Below, piece after piece: positions 10,440-24,738 of a DNA stretch of 64,000 nt. The notes beneath the pieces were generated by a model. The model saw only the letters and a program-made list of their open reading frames with translations. It had not been told where the DNA came from and made no database searches. The position numbers and the translations under genes are program-made. Numbering within the stretch: the first letter of the stretch is position 1; every line of letters starts with the position of its first letter. This DNA is from Williamsoniiplasma somnilux. GTDB taxonomy: Bacteria; Bacillota_I; Bacilli_A; Mycoplasmatales; Mycoplasmataceae. The DNA is taken from positions 496,001-560,000 of the forward strand of contig NZ_CP024965.1 of the NCBI RefSeq assembly GCF_002804005.1. The letters are read 5' to 3'.

Positions 10440-10994
10440 TTAATATCTACTTTTGTTGCTTTTAAAGCTATTGTATTTGTTATCATTGAATAATATCGTT
10501 TTGATATTTTTTTTACTCAAGAAAAAATAAAGAACAAAACTAATAATAATTGATATTCCAAATTGAATCGAATCAGTTATCAATTCTTTTATAGCAACAT
10601 TTTGAGCTTGTAAATGCCCTAAATTTAAGTTTAATAAATATACATAAAAGACATATATGAAAATCAATAACGCTGCAACAATAAAAGAAAGATAAGGCGA
10701 AATTGGTTTTTTTAGAATTTTAACAACACAAAACATCAGTATATGAATTGTTATTGTAATTGGTATAAAAATAAAACCCCCGGAAATAAGATCGATAATT
10801 GTTGAATAGGAAATACCAACAACTAACATCATGGGACCCGGAACTAAAGCACAAAGAACTAAATATAAACCATCAGTTATTTGAAATGTTGTGTCATTAA
10901 TTTTAAAAAACAAAGTTGTCAAAGAAAGAATTACCAAAATTGCTAAAATCATTGATGCTTCAACTATATATCTAATTGACTTAAAACGATACAT
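10440..10994 (-). CDS. ECF-type transporter S-component-like membrane protein
   Basis: A 184-aa polytopic membrane protein with about six hydrophobic segments. The pattern (short cytoplasmic N-terminus, 'ITDGLYLVLCALVPGPM', a loop, then 'DLISGGF') fits the substrate-binding S-components of ECF vitamin importers. The substrate cannot be read from the sequence. Its start codon shares one base with the fmt stop (TAATG), so it is translated by coupling to fmt. The ECF ATPase and T-component genes are not in this window. It ends in a lysine-rich tail. Confidence 0.6.
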   Translation of the reverse strand: MYRFKSIRYIVEASMILAILVILSLTTLFFKINDTTFQITDGLYLVLCALVPGPMMLVVGISYSTIIDLISGGFIFIPITITIHILMFCVVKILKKPISPYLSFIVAALLIFIYVFYVYLLNLNLGHLQAQNVAIKELITDSIQFGISIIISFVLYFFLSKKNIKTILFNDNKYNSFKSNKSRY

Positions 10995-11956
10995 TATTTA
11001 AAAGTCGCTCCTATCTGTAAATCCTTAAATTGACCATTAGCTGCTAAACCTGCATCAATCATTGGTTTTCCCGGTCTTTGAATTTCTAAAATTTTTAAAT
11101 AACCTTCACCTGTTTTTACAATAATCCCTTCTTTGTCGAAAAAAACTATTTCTCCGATTTTAAATTTTTGGGTTTTTATTTTTTCAGGTAAAAATAAATT
11201 TGTAATAGAACATTTACCAATTTTGTACCTTTCATTTTCAAGAAAAGTGTGGGGAATTGGTCAAGGTTGCAAAGACCTTATTTGATTAAAGACTTGAAAA
11301 TTACTTTTTGATCAATCAATTTTTTCTTGTTCACTTGTTATGTTTTTAGAAAATGTAACTTCTTTAGGGTTTTGAGGAATTGGTATTAATTCTCGATTTG
11401 CTATTTTTCAAATATTTTCTTCAAGCATTCGAGCTCCTAAATCAGCAAGTTTAAGAAAAATAGTTCCAGCATTATCTTCAAGTGTTATAGGAATAGCTTC
11501 TTGAATATAATAATCTCCAGCATCCATTTCTTTAACCATTTTCATAATCGAAATACCAGTTTGAGCATCTCCGTTTGCAATCGCATATTGAATAGGCGCA
11601 CCTCCACGATATTTAGGTAATAAACTCCCGTGTAAATTAATGGAATCAATTTTAGGTATTTCTAAAATTTTTGAAGGAATGAATTGACCATAAGCGCACG
11701 TGACAATAAAATCTGGATTTAAATTTTTAATAAATTCAAATTCTGTTCCAATCTTAAGGGGCTGAATCACTTTAAGATTATTTTCTAATGCAACTTTTTT
11801 TACAGGCGTTGTGGTAATAATTTTTTTTCTTCCCACAGCCTTGTCTGGTTGTGTAATTACTAAACAAACATTAATATTAGGCATTTTTGTAAGTTTTTTT
11901 AAAATTGTAGCCCCGATTTCAGGAGTTCCACAAAAAACTATTTTTAATTTATCCAT
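10994..11956 (-). CDS. fmt: Methionyl-tRNA formyltransferase
   Basis: Fmt formylates initiator Met-tRNA using 10-formyl-tetrahydrofolate. The 320-aa frame has 'FCGTPEIGA' at the N-terminus, the folate/catalytic segment 'NLHGSLLPKYRGGAP' with the Asn-His pair, and 'MDAGDYY' (catalytic Asp). The C-terminal OB-like tRNA-binding domain lies past a Trp-TGA and includes PWPIPHT. Full length. The start overlaps the end of the DUF2779 gene by 13 bp. Its presence shows that this organism keeps formyl-Met initiation. Confidence 0.95.
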
Positions 11957-14067
11957 TGTGGGTTTTCCTTTCTAAAGTCATTAAATATTTCTTGAATTCT
12001 TTGTAAAATTACAACCATTGCTAAAGTGTCGCGATTGCAATATTTAATCATATCCTCTTTGATTAATTTTTTTCATGCATTTTCATCAACCAAACCTTCA
12101 ACATATTCTCTAAAAGTTTGAGACGCTTTATCTCCTTTGTTAATTTTTAAATCTTTATAAGAAAATTTAGGGTCTAAAGCGGGCTGTGTTTTTTTAATTG
12201 AACATGATCCTGCAAAATCGGGGTGATATATTAAAAATGAACTTCTATTTTCGCTTTTATTACCTTGAAAAAAATCCATTAAGTCTATTGTATTTTGAGC
12301 AATAAAAAGCAACGGTTTTGCATATTCAGGAAATAAGAAAGCTAATTTTTTTAAAACATTTTTCTCAAAAGATTTATAGTAAGCAACATAAACTCCAGGT
12401 CCTTGACTAAACATATCTTTTAAAAACTGTTGAATAAATGCAGGTCTTGGATCTTTTTTATTTTTGCTAATGAAATCAAAATGCTTCATTGTATTTTCAG
12501 CATTATTGTAATCAAAATTTTCATCATAAATAATATCCACAGAATATTGAAAAGGTATTTGCATGTATGCTGATGTTAAAGCAAATTTCGGAATTGCTCA
12601 CTTTATAGTTTCAAAATCATACATATAAACAGGAAAATTTTTATATAAATTCAACATATTATTTAATTCACCAATTGCTTGTTTATTCACACAATCAGAC
12701 CAATTAATTTGAAAACCATTTTGTTGATATTTTTTATATGAATCAAAAAATATATAATGCTTTTCATTAAACTCACTCTTGTTTTTTTCATTTAAAGGAA
12801 AGTAACTAGCATCAAGACTTGAAATATCATCTAAATAAATTTTGTCAGAAAATTTATATAATTTAGCTTTTGTTTTATTTGCTAAATTAGGAATGTTAAA
12901 TAAAGTCTGACGGTTTTTATCGAATCATTTAACTACATGAAAACAATAACAATTGTTTTCATTTTTTAAAAATTCATTTTCTCATTTTAAAATATTATTA
13001 TTAAAAATAAATGGAGAATCACAATAGTCAAAATCAAAATATTTTTCAATTTTATTTTTATCTCAAGAAAACATATCTGAATATTTTGAAAAAAGTTCAT
13101 CCAAATCATTTACTTCTCTAAATGAATTGATGGAATCAATAATTTTAATTCCACCTTTCTTATAGTTTTTAAAATTTTCATCAATAATGAACAATTTATT
13201 ATAATCTACATCAATTTTTTCTTTAGTTGGCTCAACATGAAAATCATTATTAACAAAATCTTTTATATCTAAAAAATTAATTTCACCAAATGAATTAATA
13301 AATTCCTCAATTTCAGTTTTAGTAACTGATCCATAATCTGTTAAATATTCATTGTTTAAATGCCCTAGAAAAACATTGTCAACAATCATTCCGTTTTTTT
13401 CTAAAACTCAAACTTGATAAAGCAAATCAAAAAAGTGTTCTTTTTTAACTTTTGCTGTTGCTTTAAATTCAATGATTTCAACATGGCGATTTTCTTTAAT
13501 TTTTAAAATGTCACATCTTGTTTTAAAATTATTTTCATCATATTGAAATGTCGCTTCAAAAATATAACTTATTTCCTTATTTGTTAAATTTTGTGTAGTT
13601 GATTTTAAAGCTTTTTCAAAAGTTTCATCACTCAAATCTAAAATTTTTTTGTTAAGTTTATTTTCAAGATTTTCTTTTGCATTAATTATCGAATAATATT
13701 CTCTTGCTGCTAAACCGACAGCATTTCCATTTTCAATTTGTTCACCTACAAATTTTTCTAAAACAAAGCCTTCTTCATCGGTTCAATGTTGATCAAATGT
13801 TTTTAATTTTTCTTTATTTTCATTAAAATTATCATTTAGCAAATCATTATAAGTTTCAAATAAATCAATAGATGAAGAATCACTATTAAAATCTTCTTCA
13901 CTTTCAATTTGGTTTTCTATAAAATATTCATATTTTTTATTTTTTTTTCATTCTAATGCTTGGAGAAAATTTTCTTTATTATAGGTAATTCACGCAGATT
14001 TAAAACAAGTAGTCATAATCACTTTAAAGTCTTCTTTACTTATTTTACTTTTATAAATTTTAGTCAT
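11944..14067 (-). CDS. DUF2779-type protein: Cas4-like PD-(D/E)XK nuclease plus DEDD exonuclease-like domain
   Basis: A 707-aa soluble protein. The N-terminal half carries a PD-(D/E)XK nuclease pattern: Asp186 in CDILKI, Glu200-Phe-Lys202 in EIIEFKA and Gln218 in the following helix. This is close to Cas4/RecB-family nucleases. The C-terminal half has a DEDD exonuclease (RNase H fold) pattern: Asp484/Glu486 in YDFETI, Asp595/Asp598 in NTIDLMDF and Asp680 in YCNRDTLA. The C-terminal part matches what I know as DUF2779. No CRISPR array or cas gene is nearby. The gene begins after an independent promoter region, and its end overlaps fmt. Domain calls come from motifs only, and the biological role is unknown. 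Confidence 0.7.
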
Positions 14068-14107
14068 ATAAACTCCTTGTTTAATTACAATAACTATATT
14101 TTACCAA

Positions 14108-14135
14108 ATAAAAAGGTTGGCAATTTATACCAACC
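14108..14135 (-). terminator. Rho-independent terminator
   Basis: The stem GGTTGG / CCAACC with a 9-base loop (14115-14135) is followed on the minus strand by TTTTTATTT. It lies just past the stop of the charged membrane-anchored gene, before the DUF2779 gene. Confidence 0.8.
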
Positions 14136-14144
14136 ATGAGATTA

Positions 14145-14759
14145 TTAATCTTTTCTTCTAGTGGGTACAAATTTGTCCCCTGTTTTTCTTGTAACTCTTT
14201 CGATTTCTGAATTTTTATTTGTTTTAGTTTGTTTAGCAGCAATTTTTGCTTCTTTCATTTCCAAACGTTCTTTTTCGCGCATTTCTTTTTCACGAAGTTT
14301 TTCTTCTTGTTTTAAAGTTCTTTTTTCTTCTTTTGTTAATTTAATTTCTTTTTCTGCTATAGCAATTCTTTTTTTAGTTTCGTCTAAATCTAATGTAGTA
14401 TTAACAACTCAATTTGTTTTATAATTTTTTTTATCAATTTTAGTTGTGATTCCTTCGATTTCATAAGCGGTAATTTCTACAATTTTGTTAGTCTTAGGTT
14501 CGATTATTTCAACAATAACGTCAAAGACGTCACGATATTTATATTCAGCACCTTTACGAGCATAAACTTTTTCAAACTCAACTCTTAAATTTTTTTTATT
14601 TTCGGTTTTTGCTAGATATTGTTTAATTCTATCTCTTACTTCTTGATATCTTTTAGCTTTTTCTTTTTTCGATGCTTTTCTCCCTGTAATTGTTGTTACA
14701 ATAACAAAAACTATTACAGCTAAAAGAACAACGATCAAAATTATATTCATTGTACTCAT
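14145..14759 (-). CDS. Membrane-anchored protein with charged coiled-coil tail, unknown function
   Basis: Not recognised. The 204-aa product has one N-terminal transmembrane segment (residues about 5-25, 'IILIVVLLAVIVFVIV') and then a basic region with many Lys/Arg. A folded-looking middle (about 50-115) follows. After a Trp-TGA at 14409-14411 comes a long Glu/Lys-rich helical stretch predicted to be a coiled coil, ending in 'VPTRRKD'. Most of the protein should lie in the cytoplasm with the tail free. It sits between mnmA upstream and a terminator downstream, with a GGAGAA ribosome binding site. It could be a scaffold or a secretion/cell-shape accessory factor, but nothing proves it. Confidence 0.75.
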
Positions 14760-14822
14760 GATTTTCTCCTAAATTTGCTCAATAATTAAATTATAAATTA
14801 ATAGGGTCTCTTTTTCGCATTA

Positions 14823-15965
<1,143 letters not shown>

Positions 15966-15974
15966 TTAATTTTT

Positions 15975-16016
15975 ATATAAAAATAAAATTGCTCATTTTA
16001 ACAAACAAGCAATTTT
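15975..16016 (-). terminator. Rho-independent terminator of the purine permease gene
   Basis: Stem AAAATTGCT / AGCAATTTT around a 14-base loop (15985-16016), followed on the minus strand by ATTTTTATA. It lies 20 bases past the permease stop and before mnmA. Confidence 0.7.
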
Positions 16017-16036
16017 ATTTTAACATATTAAGTTAG

Positions 16037-17578
16037 TTATTGAATAAAGGATGTTGCGACAAAATAGGCAATAAAAATCGCTGTTAACGGTCACATTGCG
16101 ATAGGCACTTGTTTTATTTTACCTGTAACTATCATAATGAATGTATAAGCAATAAATCCGACAGCCATTCCATTAGCAATTGTATAAGTAACCATCATAA
16201 ACATAATAGTTAAAAATACTGCTACTGAAAATTCTGGTTTTTTTCATTCTATTTCTGTTATTCCTGTAATCATCATAATTCCCACAAATATTAAAGCCGC
16301 AGAAGTAACACATTGAGGAATTGCTTTAAAAATAGGAAATAAAGCAATTGATGATAAAAATAAAAATGCAGTAATAATTGAAGCAAAACCTGTTCTTGCT
16401 CCTTGTTCAATTCCGGCTGAACTTTCAACATAAACACAAGCAGGAGTTGAAGCTAAAGAAGCGGCAATAACAGTTGAAGCTGAATCGACGATTAAAGCTT
16501 TTTGTTGGATTTCGTGATGTTGATTAGTTCGTTTATTTAATTGAACACTTGTAGCAGCTAATGTTCCTGTCGCATCAAAAAAACACATAAACATAACAAC
16601 AAATATTGAAATATATAAAACTGGCTTATTTCAAATTTCGGGGTTAGAAAATTCTTTTCAGGTATTTTTAATATTTAAAGTAAAACCACTAAAATCATAT
16701 TCTCAACCATGACCAATTAAAGAAAAATTGGATGCTCCGAAACCACCTTTATCAACAACTAATCAATGATTATCAGGTAAAGAATTGGCAACAATAACCA
16801 CAATTATAAATCCTGTTAAAATTGCTAAAGCAGCTGAACCAGGAACTTTTTTATAATGCAAAATTAACATTAAACCAAATGTAAAAGTTCCTACTATGAT
16901 CATTGGATAATTATTTCTTAAAATCGCTAAAGAAGCAATTGGTAAACCGCCGTCGCTTTTAGCAACTCAACCCATTCCAGATATTCCAGCATAAGAAATG
17001 AAAAAACCGATTGCAATTCCGACACCAAGAACTAAACTTTTTGGAATAGCATTAATAATTAATTTTCTTAAAGGAGTAACTGATAAAATAACGAAAACAA
17101 TTGATGATAACATAGTTGCAATCAAAGCACCCTCATATCCAATTCCTCCACTTCCGTTGGCAATGTTGAAAACAAACATTGCATTAAGACCCATTGAAGC
17201 AGAAACCGCTAAAGGTACATTTGCAAAAATTCCAATCACAAAAGTCCCAATAAAAGACGTTAGTGCTGTGGCTAAAAAAATTCCAAATGTATTCATGTGT
17301 TGATTAGGATCATGAATCGAAACAGCGTTACTAACAATGGCTGGGTTTACAGATAAAATATAAGACATTGCCAAAAATGTTATCAAACCTCCCATTATTT
17401 CTTTTTTAAAAGTAGAACCTAAAGTATCAAATTTAAAATACTTTTGAATTTTTGATATTGCTTTATTTTGACTAAATTTAAAATTTTTAGCATTAAGAGC
17501 AGCCGTTTGTTCGGGGGTTTGATTAGCAAATTTGTTTTGTTTATTTGCTTCTAAATTTATTAGATTTTCTGTATCCAT
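16037..17578 (-). CDS. Purine (guanine/hypoxanthine) permease, NCS2/AzgA-type
   Basis: A 513-aa integral membrane protein with about 12-14 hydrophobic segments, matching the AzgA-like branch of nucleobase:cation symporters (PbuG/PbuO type). Diagnostic segments include 'NAMFVF' with a 'SMGLNA' motif, 'DATGTLAA' and 'STPACVYVESSAGIEQGARTG', which carries the conserved Glu and the family's Gly-rich loop. A charged, Asn-rich N-terminal extension of about 50 residues comes first. The leader contains a guanine-type purine riboswitch with a terminator, which supports guanine or hypoxanthine as the substrate and predicts repression when purines are plentiful. Several Trp are TGA. Confidence 0.9.
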
Positions 17579-17626
17579 TTTTATCCTTTCTTAATTATTT
17601 GCAAATTGTTAAAGGAAAACCTAGAA

Positions 17627-17675
17627 ACAAAAAAACCATCTCCAGAAATACGAAAACTCGTAACTAAAGATAGTT
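17627..17675 (-). terminator. Riboswitch-controlled terminator in the permease leader
   Basis: On the minus strand two 12-base arms (17664-17675 and 17634-17645) pair with several G-U wobbles around an inner ACGA/TCGT hairpin, and are followed by seven T. It lies directly after the purine aptamer and before the permease ribosome binding site. It is therefore the expression platform: ligand binding should favour this terminator. Confidence 0.8.
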
Positions 17676-17679
17676 AAAC

Positions 17680-17743
17680 AACTCATAGGCTAACATAGGT
17701 GTTAGGTAGAGACTCCTCCCCAATATGGAGGATTATATAAGTT
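17680..17743 (-). promoter_or_regulatory. Purine riboswitch aptamer (guanine type, shortened L3)
   Basis: The minus strand folds as a purine riboswitch. P1 is AACTTAT/ATGAGTT, P2 is CCTCC/GGAGG with loop ATATTGG, J2/3 is AGTCTCTACC, and P3 is TAACA/TGTTA. J2/3 keeps the conserved U47, U51 and the following ACC. J3/1 reads CCTATG, with C at the position (C74) that pairs with guanine-class ligands. The L3 loop is only CCTA instead of the usual seven bases, resembling the L3 I remember for the Mesoplasma florum 2'-deoxyguanosine riboswitch. The ligand is most likely guanine or hypoxanthine, but 2'-deoxyguanosine is not excluded. Confidence 0.88.
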
Positions 17744-17785
17744 TTCTTTATTCAATTTACAATATTATTTTATAATAAAAACCAT

Positions 17786-17866
17786 AAAAAAAGTGTACTT
17801 AAAAATAAAAAGGGGTAACAAGTAAGTAAATTCGCTTTTTTCTGTCCAGTTTATTTTTAAATACAC
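17786..17866 (-). terminator. Long hairpin terminator of the chaperone operon
   Basis: Two 17-base arms with one mismatch (17793-17809 and 17850-17866, core TTAAAAATAAA/TTTATTTTTAA) enclose a loop of about 40 bases. On the minus strand they are followed by seven T. It begins 14 bases after the dnaJ stop and ends transcription before the permease promoter. Confidence 0.65.
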
Positions 17867-17880
17867 ACAAAACACACAAA

Positions 17881-18999
17881 TTATTCTAATTTATTTTTTG
17901 CTTTAAATTCATCTTTATTATTAATTTCTTCTAATTTTTCTTTAACTTCTTTGGAAGCTGATGAAGGAACAACGATATTTACTTTCAATTTTAAATCTCC
18001 ACGCTTATGAGAGTGAGAATCCTTATGCAACCCTTTATCTTTGATTGTGATATACTCTCCTGAATTAATTCCTTTAGGAACTTTCATTTTAATGATTCCA
18101 TCATAAGTTTCAATTGTGATTTCATTTCCTAAAATTGCATCTAAATAAGAAATGTTATAATTCATAATTAAATCAGATGATCCAGAAATTGAAAAAATGT
18201 TACTTTTAATAATTCCAACGTTAATATAAATATTCCCGTTAGGACCACCATCTTCACTAGCGTGTCCTGCACCCGACATCATAAGTTGTTGACCGGGTCT
18301 AGTTCCTTTTGGAATAGGTAAAGTTATTTCTTGAGTTTCAAATTTATAACCATGTCCTGAACAATCGCGGCATTTATTAGCGAATGTTTTTCCTGCCCCA
18401 TTACAGTTTGGACATTTAGCTTGTGATTGGAAACTTAATGGTCCCATTCTTTGAGTTGTCATTATTGAACCACTTCCGCCACATTGACCACAAGTTTTAA
18501 CATCATTTTTATTTGGAGCTCCAATACCATCACAAGTCTTACACTTTGTTAATAATTTAGTTTTAATTATTTTATCAACACCAAACATTAATTCTTTAAA
18601 ATTTAATTGAACATCAACAACAATATCTTCACCCCTTGAAGGGCCATAATTTCTGCGAGAACTAGAACTTTGTCCAGTTCCGCCAAACATGCTACCAAAA
18701 ATATCTCCAAATCCTCCAGCTGATGAGAAAAAATCTTCAAAACCACCAAATCCTGAACCACCAAATCCTGATTGCCCATCAACTCCTGCATGGCCTAATT
18801 TGTCATACATAGCTCTTTTATCTTTATCTAACAAAATTTGAGCAGCTTCATTGACTTCTTTAAATTTTTCTTCTGCATCATGACCTTTATTTACATCAGG
18901 GTGATATTTTTTTGCAAGATTCCGATATGCTTTTTTGATTTCCGTTTCATCAGCATTTTTAGATAATCCTAAAATTTCATAATAGTCTCTTTTTGCCAT
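17881..18999 (-). CDS. dnaJ: Chaperone protein DnaJ
   Basis: DnaJ is the Hsp40 co-chaperone that delivers clients to DnaK and stimulates its ATPase. The 372-aa protein has a J domain with HPD (in KYHPDVNK), a Gly/Phe-rich linker ([14 protein letters not shown] region), and the four zinc-binding CxxCxGxG repeats beginning [24 protein letters not shown] and CRDCSGHG. The client-binding beta domains follow. The true start is MAKRDYYE behind AAAGG; an upstream in-frame Met is less likely. It is the last gene of the clpB-hrcA-grpE-dnaK-dnaJ unit, with a hairpin separating it from dnaK. Confidence 0.97.
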   Translation of the reverse strand: MAKRDYYEILGLSKNADETEIKKAYRNLAKKYHPDVNKGHDAEEKFKEVNEAAQILLDKDKRAMYDKLGHAGVDGQSGFGGSGFGGFEDFFSSAGGFGDIFGSMFGGTGQSSSSRRNYGPSRGEDIVVDVQLNFKELMFGVDKIIKTKLLTKCKTCDGIGAPNKNDVKTCGQCGGSGSIMTTQRMGPLSFQSQAKCPNCNGAGKTFANKCRDCSGHGYKFETQEITLPIPKGTRPGQQLMMSGAGHASEDGGPNGNIYINVGIIKSNIFSISGSSDLIMNYNISYLDAILGNEITIETYDGIIKMKVPKGINSGEYITIKDKGLHKDSHSHKRGDLKLKVNIVVPSSASKEVKEKLEEINNKDEFKAKNKLE

Positions 19000-19020
19000 T
19001 TTACCTTTCTTAATTAACAA

Positions 19021-19047
19021 TAAAAACTAACTAATAGTTAGTTTTTA
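19021..19047 (-). terminator. Hairpin between dnaK and dnaJ
   Basis: A near-perfect 12-bp inverted repeat (AAAAACTAACTA / TAGTTAGTTTTT, 19022-19046) lies directly after the dnaK stop, ending on the minus strand in five T inside the stem. It could be a partial terminator or an mRNA stabiliser that lowers dnaJ relative to dnaK. Confidence 0.65.
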
Positions 19048-19052
19048 GAATA

Positions 19053-21474
<2,422 letters not shown>

Positions 21475-21475
21475 A

Positions 21476-22495
21476 CTAAGTTTCACCTCTTTCATTCACA
21501 AGTTCAAGCAATCATTGAACTAATTGATTTGCTTGATTGTAATCCATTCTTTTAGGACCAACTAAGGTAATAGATGTGGTGCTGCCATTTTTTTCAAATT
21601 CTGTACCCACAATTCCTATGTCCCCTGCATCAACGCTAATTTCTTCTCCGATTTTTGTACTAATTTTGTTAATTTGTTGATTTTGAGAATAACGAACATC
21701 ATATCAATCGAATGGTGACATATGTTCCATTAAGTTGATTACACTTTTTATTTTTTCAGTGTCATTAAATTCTGGATTTTCTAACATATATTTCATTCCA
21801 TACATTTCTCTTTTAACATCATTCGATTGTAAAATAGTTTGTAAAAATGTTTGTAAAATATATTCATAGTTTTTAACATTTGCTTCAAGTTCAGGTTTAA
21901 TTAAATTCATTTTATTAGCAATGTTAGATATTTCTGTATCTATTAAAGAGTCAGAAAATAATTTAATTGAAATTGATAAATCGTTTAGCGATGTATTGTT
22001 TAAATTAAACACTTTTGTTTGAATACTTCCATTTGATAGCGCAAATATGACTGAAGCATTTTTATTCGATAAAGGAATTAAATCAATTTTTTTCAAAACC
22101 ACACTATCATTAGCCCCTTTAGTAGAAATGATAGCGGTTAGTTTAGTCATTTCACTAATTATTGATGAAGCTTGATTTAAAACAACATCAATGTTTTCAC
22201 TTCGCAAACTCTTTAATTTCTCTAATTGTTTTTTTAAATCAGTGTTGTCTGTTTTATTCATTAAAAAATCAACATAATAACGATAACCCTGTGTAGAAGG
22301 AACTCTTCCAGAAGATGTGTGTTGTTTTTCCAAAAAACCCTTTTCTTCTAACGCTGCTGATTCATTTCTAATGGTTGCAGAAGATATATCAACATTCAAC
22401 AACTCCAAAATTCTTTTAGATCCTACAGGTTGAACTGTTTTAATAAATTCTTGAACAATAGCTTTTAATATGTGTTCTTGTCTCTCTGTTAACAT
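21476..22495 (-). CDS. hrcA: Heat-inducible transcription repressor HrcA
   Basis: HrcA binds CIRCE operators and represses heat-shock genes; its activity depends on chaperone supply. The 339-aa frame has an N-terminal winged-helix domain ('VGSKRILELLNVDISSATIRNE') and 'SSGRVPSTQGYRYYVD', then the GAF-like domain. The last 75 residues lie past a Trp-TGA. I choose the ATG at 22493-22495, six bases after AAAGG. It is autoregulated, since CIRCE precedes clpB at the head of the operon, and a second CIRCE controls lon. Confidence 0.96.
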
Positions 22496-22506
22496 TGTCA
22501 ACCTTT

Positions 22507-24651
22507 CTAGTTAAGGGCTTTAGAATCTTCTAAAATAAAATTTCCATTGTCATCAACATTAATTACATATTTTTTATTTTCAATTAAATTTCCTGAAACT
22601 ATTTCTTTAGCCAGTAAAGTTTCAACATTTTTTTCGATGTATCTTCTAATTGGTCTTGCTCCAAACTGTTTATCATATCCGTTATTTAGAATGTTATCTC
22701 TAGTTTTAGATGAAAAAGAAATCAAATAAGAATGAGTATTTTCAAGTCTAAATGCTAATTGTTCTAACATTCTATCAATAATTTCTGCAATAACCTTTTT
22801 TGATAAAGGATTGAATAAAACAATATTATCAATTCTATTTAAAAATTCAGGACGGAAATGTTTTTGCAATTCTTTTTGAATTAATTCCTTATTAATGTCT
22901 TCAGGTTTTTCTGCATTAATCATATATTCACTACCCAAGTTTGAAGTCATTATGATTATTGTGTTTTTAAAATCAATTGTTTTTCCTAATGAATCAGTTA
23001 TTCTACCTTCATCCAAAACTTGTAATAAAACATTAAATACATCTGAATGCGCTTTTTCAATTTCATCAAATAAAATTATTGAATATGGATTTCTTCTAAC
23101 AGCTTCTGTTAGCCTACCGCCTTCGTTATAACCAATATAACCAGGAGGAGCACCAATCAATTTAGAAACACTTTGTTTTTCCATAAATTCACTCATATCT
23201 AAGCGAATCATTTTTTTAGGAGAATTAAACATAACATCTGCTAACGATCTTGCAACTTCAGTTTTACCAACTCCGGTTGGACCTAAGAACAAGAATGAAC
23301 CAATGGGTTTATCAGGATCTTTAATCCCTGCTCTGCTTCTTAAAATTGCCTCAGTAACTACTTGGATTGCTTCATCTTGCCCTTTGACATTTTCTTTTAA
23401 TGAAGCTGATAAATGCATTAGTTTAGATTTTTCTGATGCTACTAATCGATCAACTGGAATCCCTGTTCACTTTCCTACAATTGTTGCAATTTCTTCTTCA
23501 GTAACTTCTTCGGTTAACATTGAATCTTTAATTTTAACTTCTGATTCAACCAATTGTTTTTCTAAAGCGGGTAATAATGAATATTGAATTTCTCCAGCTC
23601 TCTTGTAATTACCTTCGTTTTGAACAGTTTCTAATTCGATTTTCAATTGTTCAATTGTTGATTTTAATTTATTTATTTTTTCTAACTTGCTTTTTTCTTT
23701 TTCTCATTGTTCGTTTAAAGCCATTTGTTTTTCTTTTAGAGAAGCTAATTCAGTTTCGGCTTCAATTAGGCGATCTTGAGATTTTGAATCTTTTTCTTTT
23801 GAAAGCGCACTTCTTTCAATTTCTAATTGCATTATTCTACGATTTAAGTTATCTAAATCAGTTGGCACAGAAGCTAACTCAGTTTTAATTGTTGCCGAAG
23901 CTTCATCAACTAAGTCAATTGCTTTATCGGGCAAAAAACGATCAGCTATGTATCTATTAGATAAATCAGCTGCTGCAACTAAAGCATTATCATGAATCCT
24001 TACTCCATGATAATTTTCAAATCTTTCTTTTAAACCACGCAGAATAGATACAGTCTCATCGACAGTTGGTTCTGAAACCATGACTTTTTGAAAACGTCTT
24101 TCTAAAGCTGCATCTTTTTCGATATATTCACGATATTCGTTAAGAGTAGTTGCCCCAATTGATTTCAATTCTCCTCTTGCTAAAGCTGGTTTAAGTAGAT
24201 TAGAGACATCCATTCCTCCGCCTCCACCTGTTTTACCGGCTCCAACAATTAAATGCAATTCATCCATGAATAAAATTATTTCACCGTTAGATTTCTTTAT
24301 TTCATTGACAATCGCTTTTACACGAGCTTCATAATCTCCAAGATAAGATGCACCAGCCATTAACGATCCCATGTCTAATTCATAAATTTTTTTATTTTTT
24401 AAAACCGAAGGCACATCACCGCGCACAATTCTTTGGGCTAAACCTTCAACAACAGCAGTTTTTCCGACTCCTGGTTCACCAATTAGCACAGGATTGTTTT
24501 TTGTTTTGCGAGATAAAATTCTAATAACACGTAATATCTCTTCATCTCTTCCGATAATTGGATCAATTTTTCCGTCTCTTGCATCTTTAGTTAAATCTCT
24601 TGTATATTTTGATAAAGCATCATTGACATTTCCTTTTTCCTGAAATTCCAT
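22507..24651 (-). CDS. clpB: Disaggregase ClpB (short form without N domain)
   Basis: ClpB works with DnaK to dissolve protein aggregates. The 714-aa frame contains AAA-1 with Walker A GEPGVGKT at residues 58-65, the middle coiled-coil domain (about 270-400) and AAA-2 with Walker A GPTGVGKT and Walker B ILFDEIEK. It begins almost directly at AAA-1 ('[10 protein letters not shown]' at about residue 30), so the usual N-terminal peptide-binding domain of about 140 residues is absent. This is the usual state in mollicutes. First gene of the CIRCE operon; start ATG behind GGAGGG. Confidence 0.97.
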
Positions 24652-24695
24652 AGTAAATTTCCCTCCAATAATTAACTTTTTTTAAGTTCTTAATT

Positions 24696-24737
24696 ATTTT
24701 AGCAAACTTATTAGCAAAGTCAATATAAGAGTGCTAA
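24696..24737 (-). promoter_or_regulatory. clpB operon promoter with imperfect CIRCE
   Basis: The CIRCE-like element spans 24711-24737. On the minus strand it reads TTAGCACTC, 9 bases, CTTTGCTAA. The left arm is perfect and the right arm has four mismatches to GAGTGCTAA. A TTGACT -35 (24718-24723) overlaps the operator, and 16 bases on is the -10 TAAAAT (24696-24701). It should drive clpB-hrcA-grpE-dnaK-dnaJ. Confidence 0.8.
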
Positions 24738-24738
24738 T

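Noticed and set aside
14161-14424. Plus-strand frame opposite the charged membrane protein
   Set aside because: Antisense to the Lys/Glu-rich tail, which naturally gives a Phe/Ser-rich open shadow.
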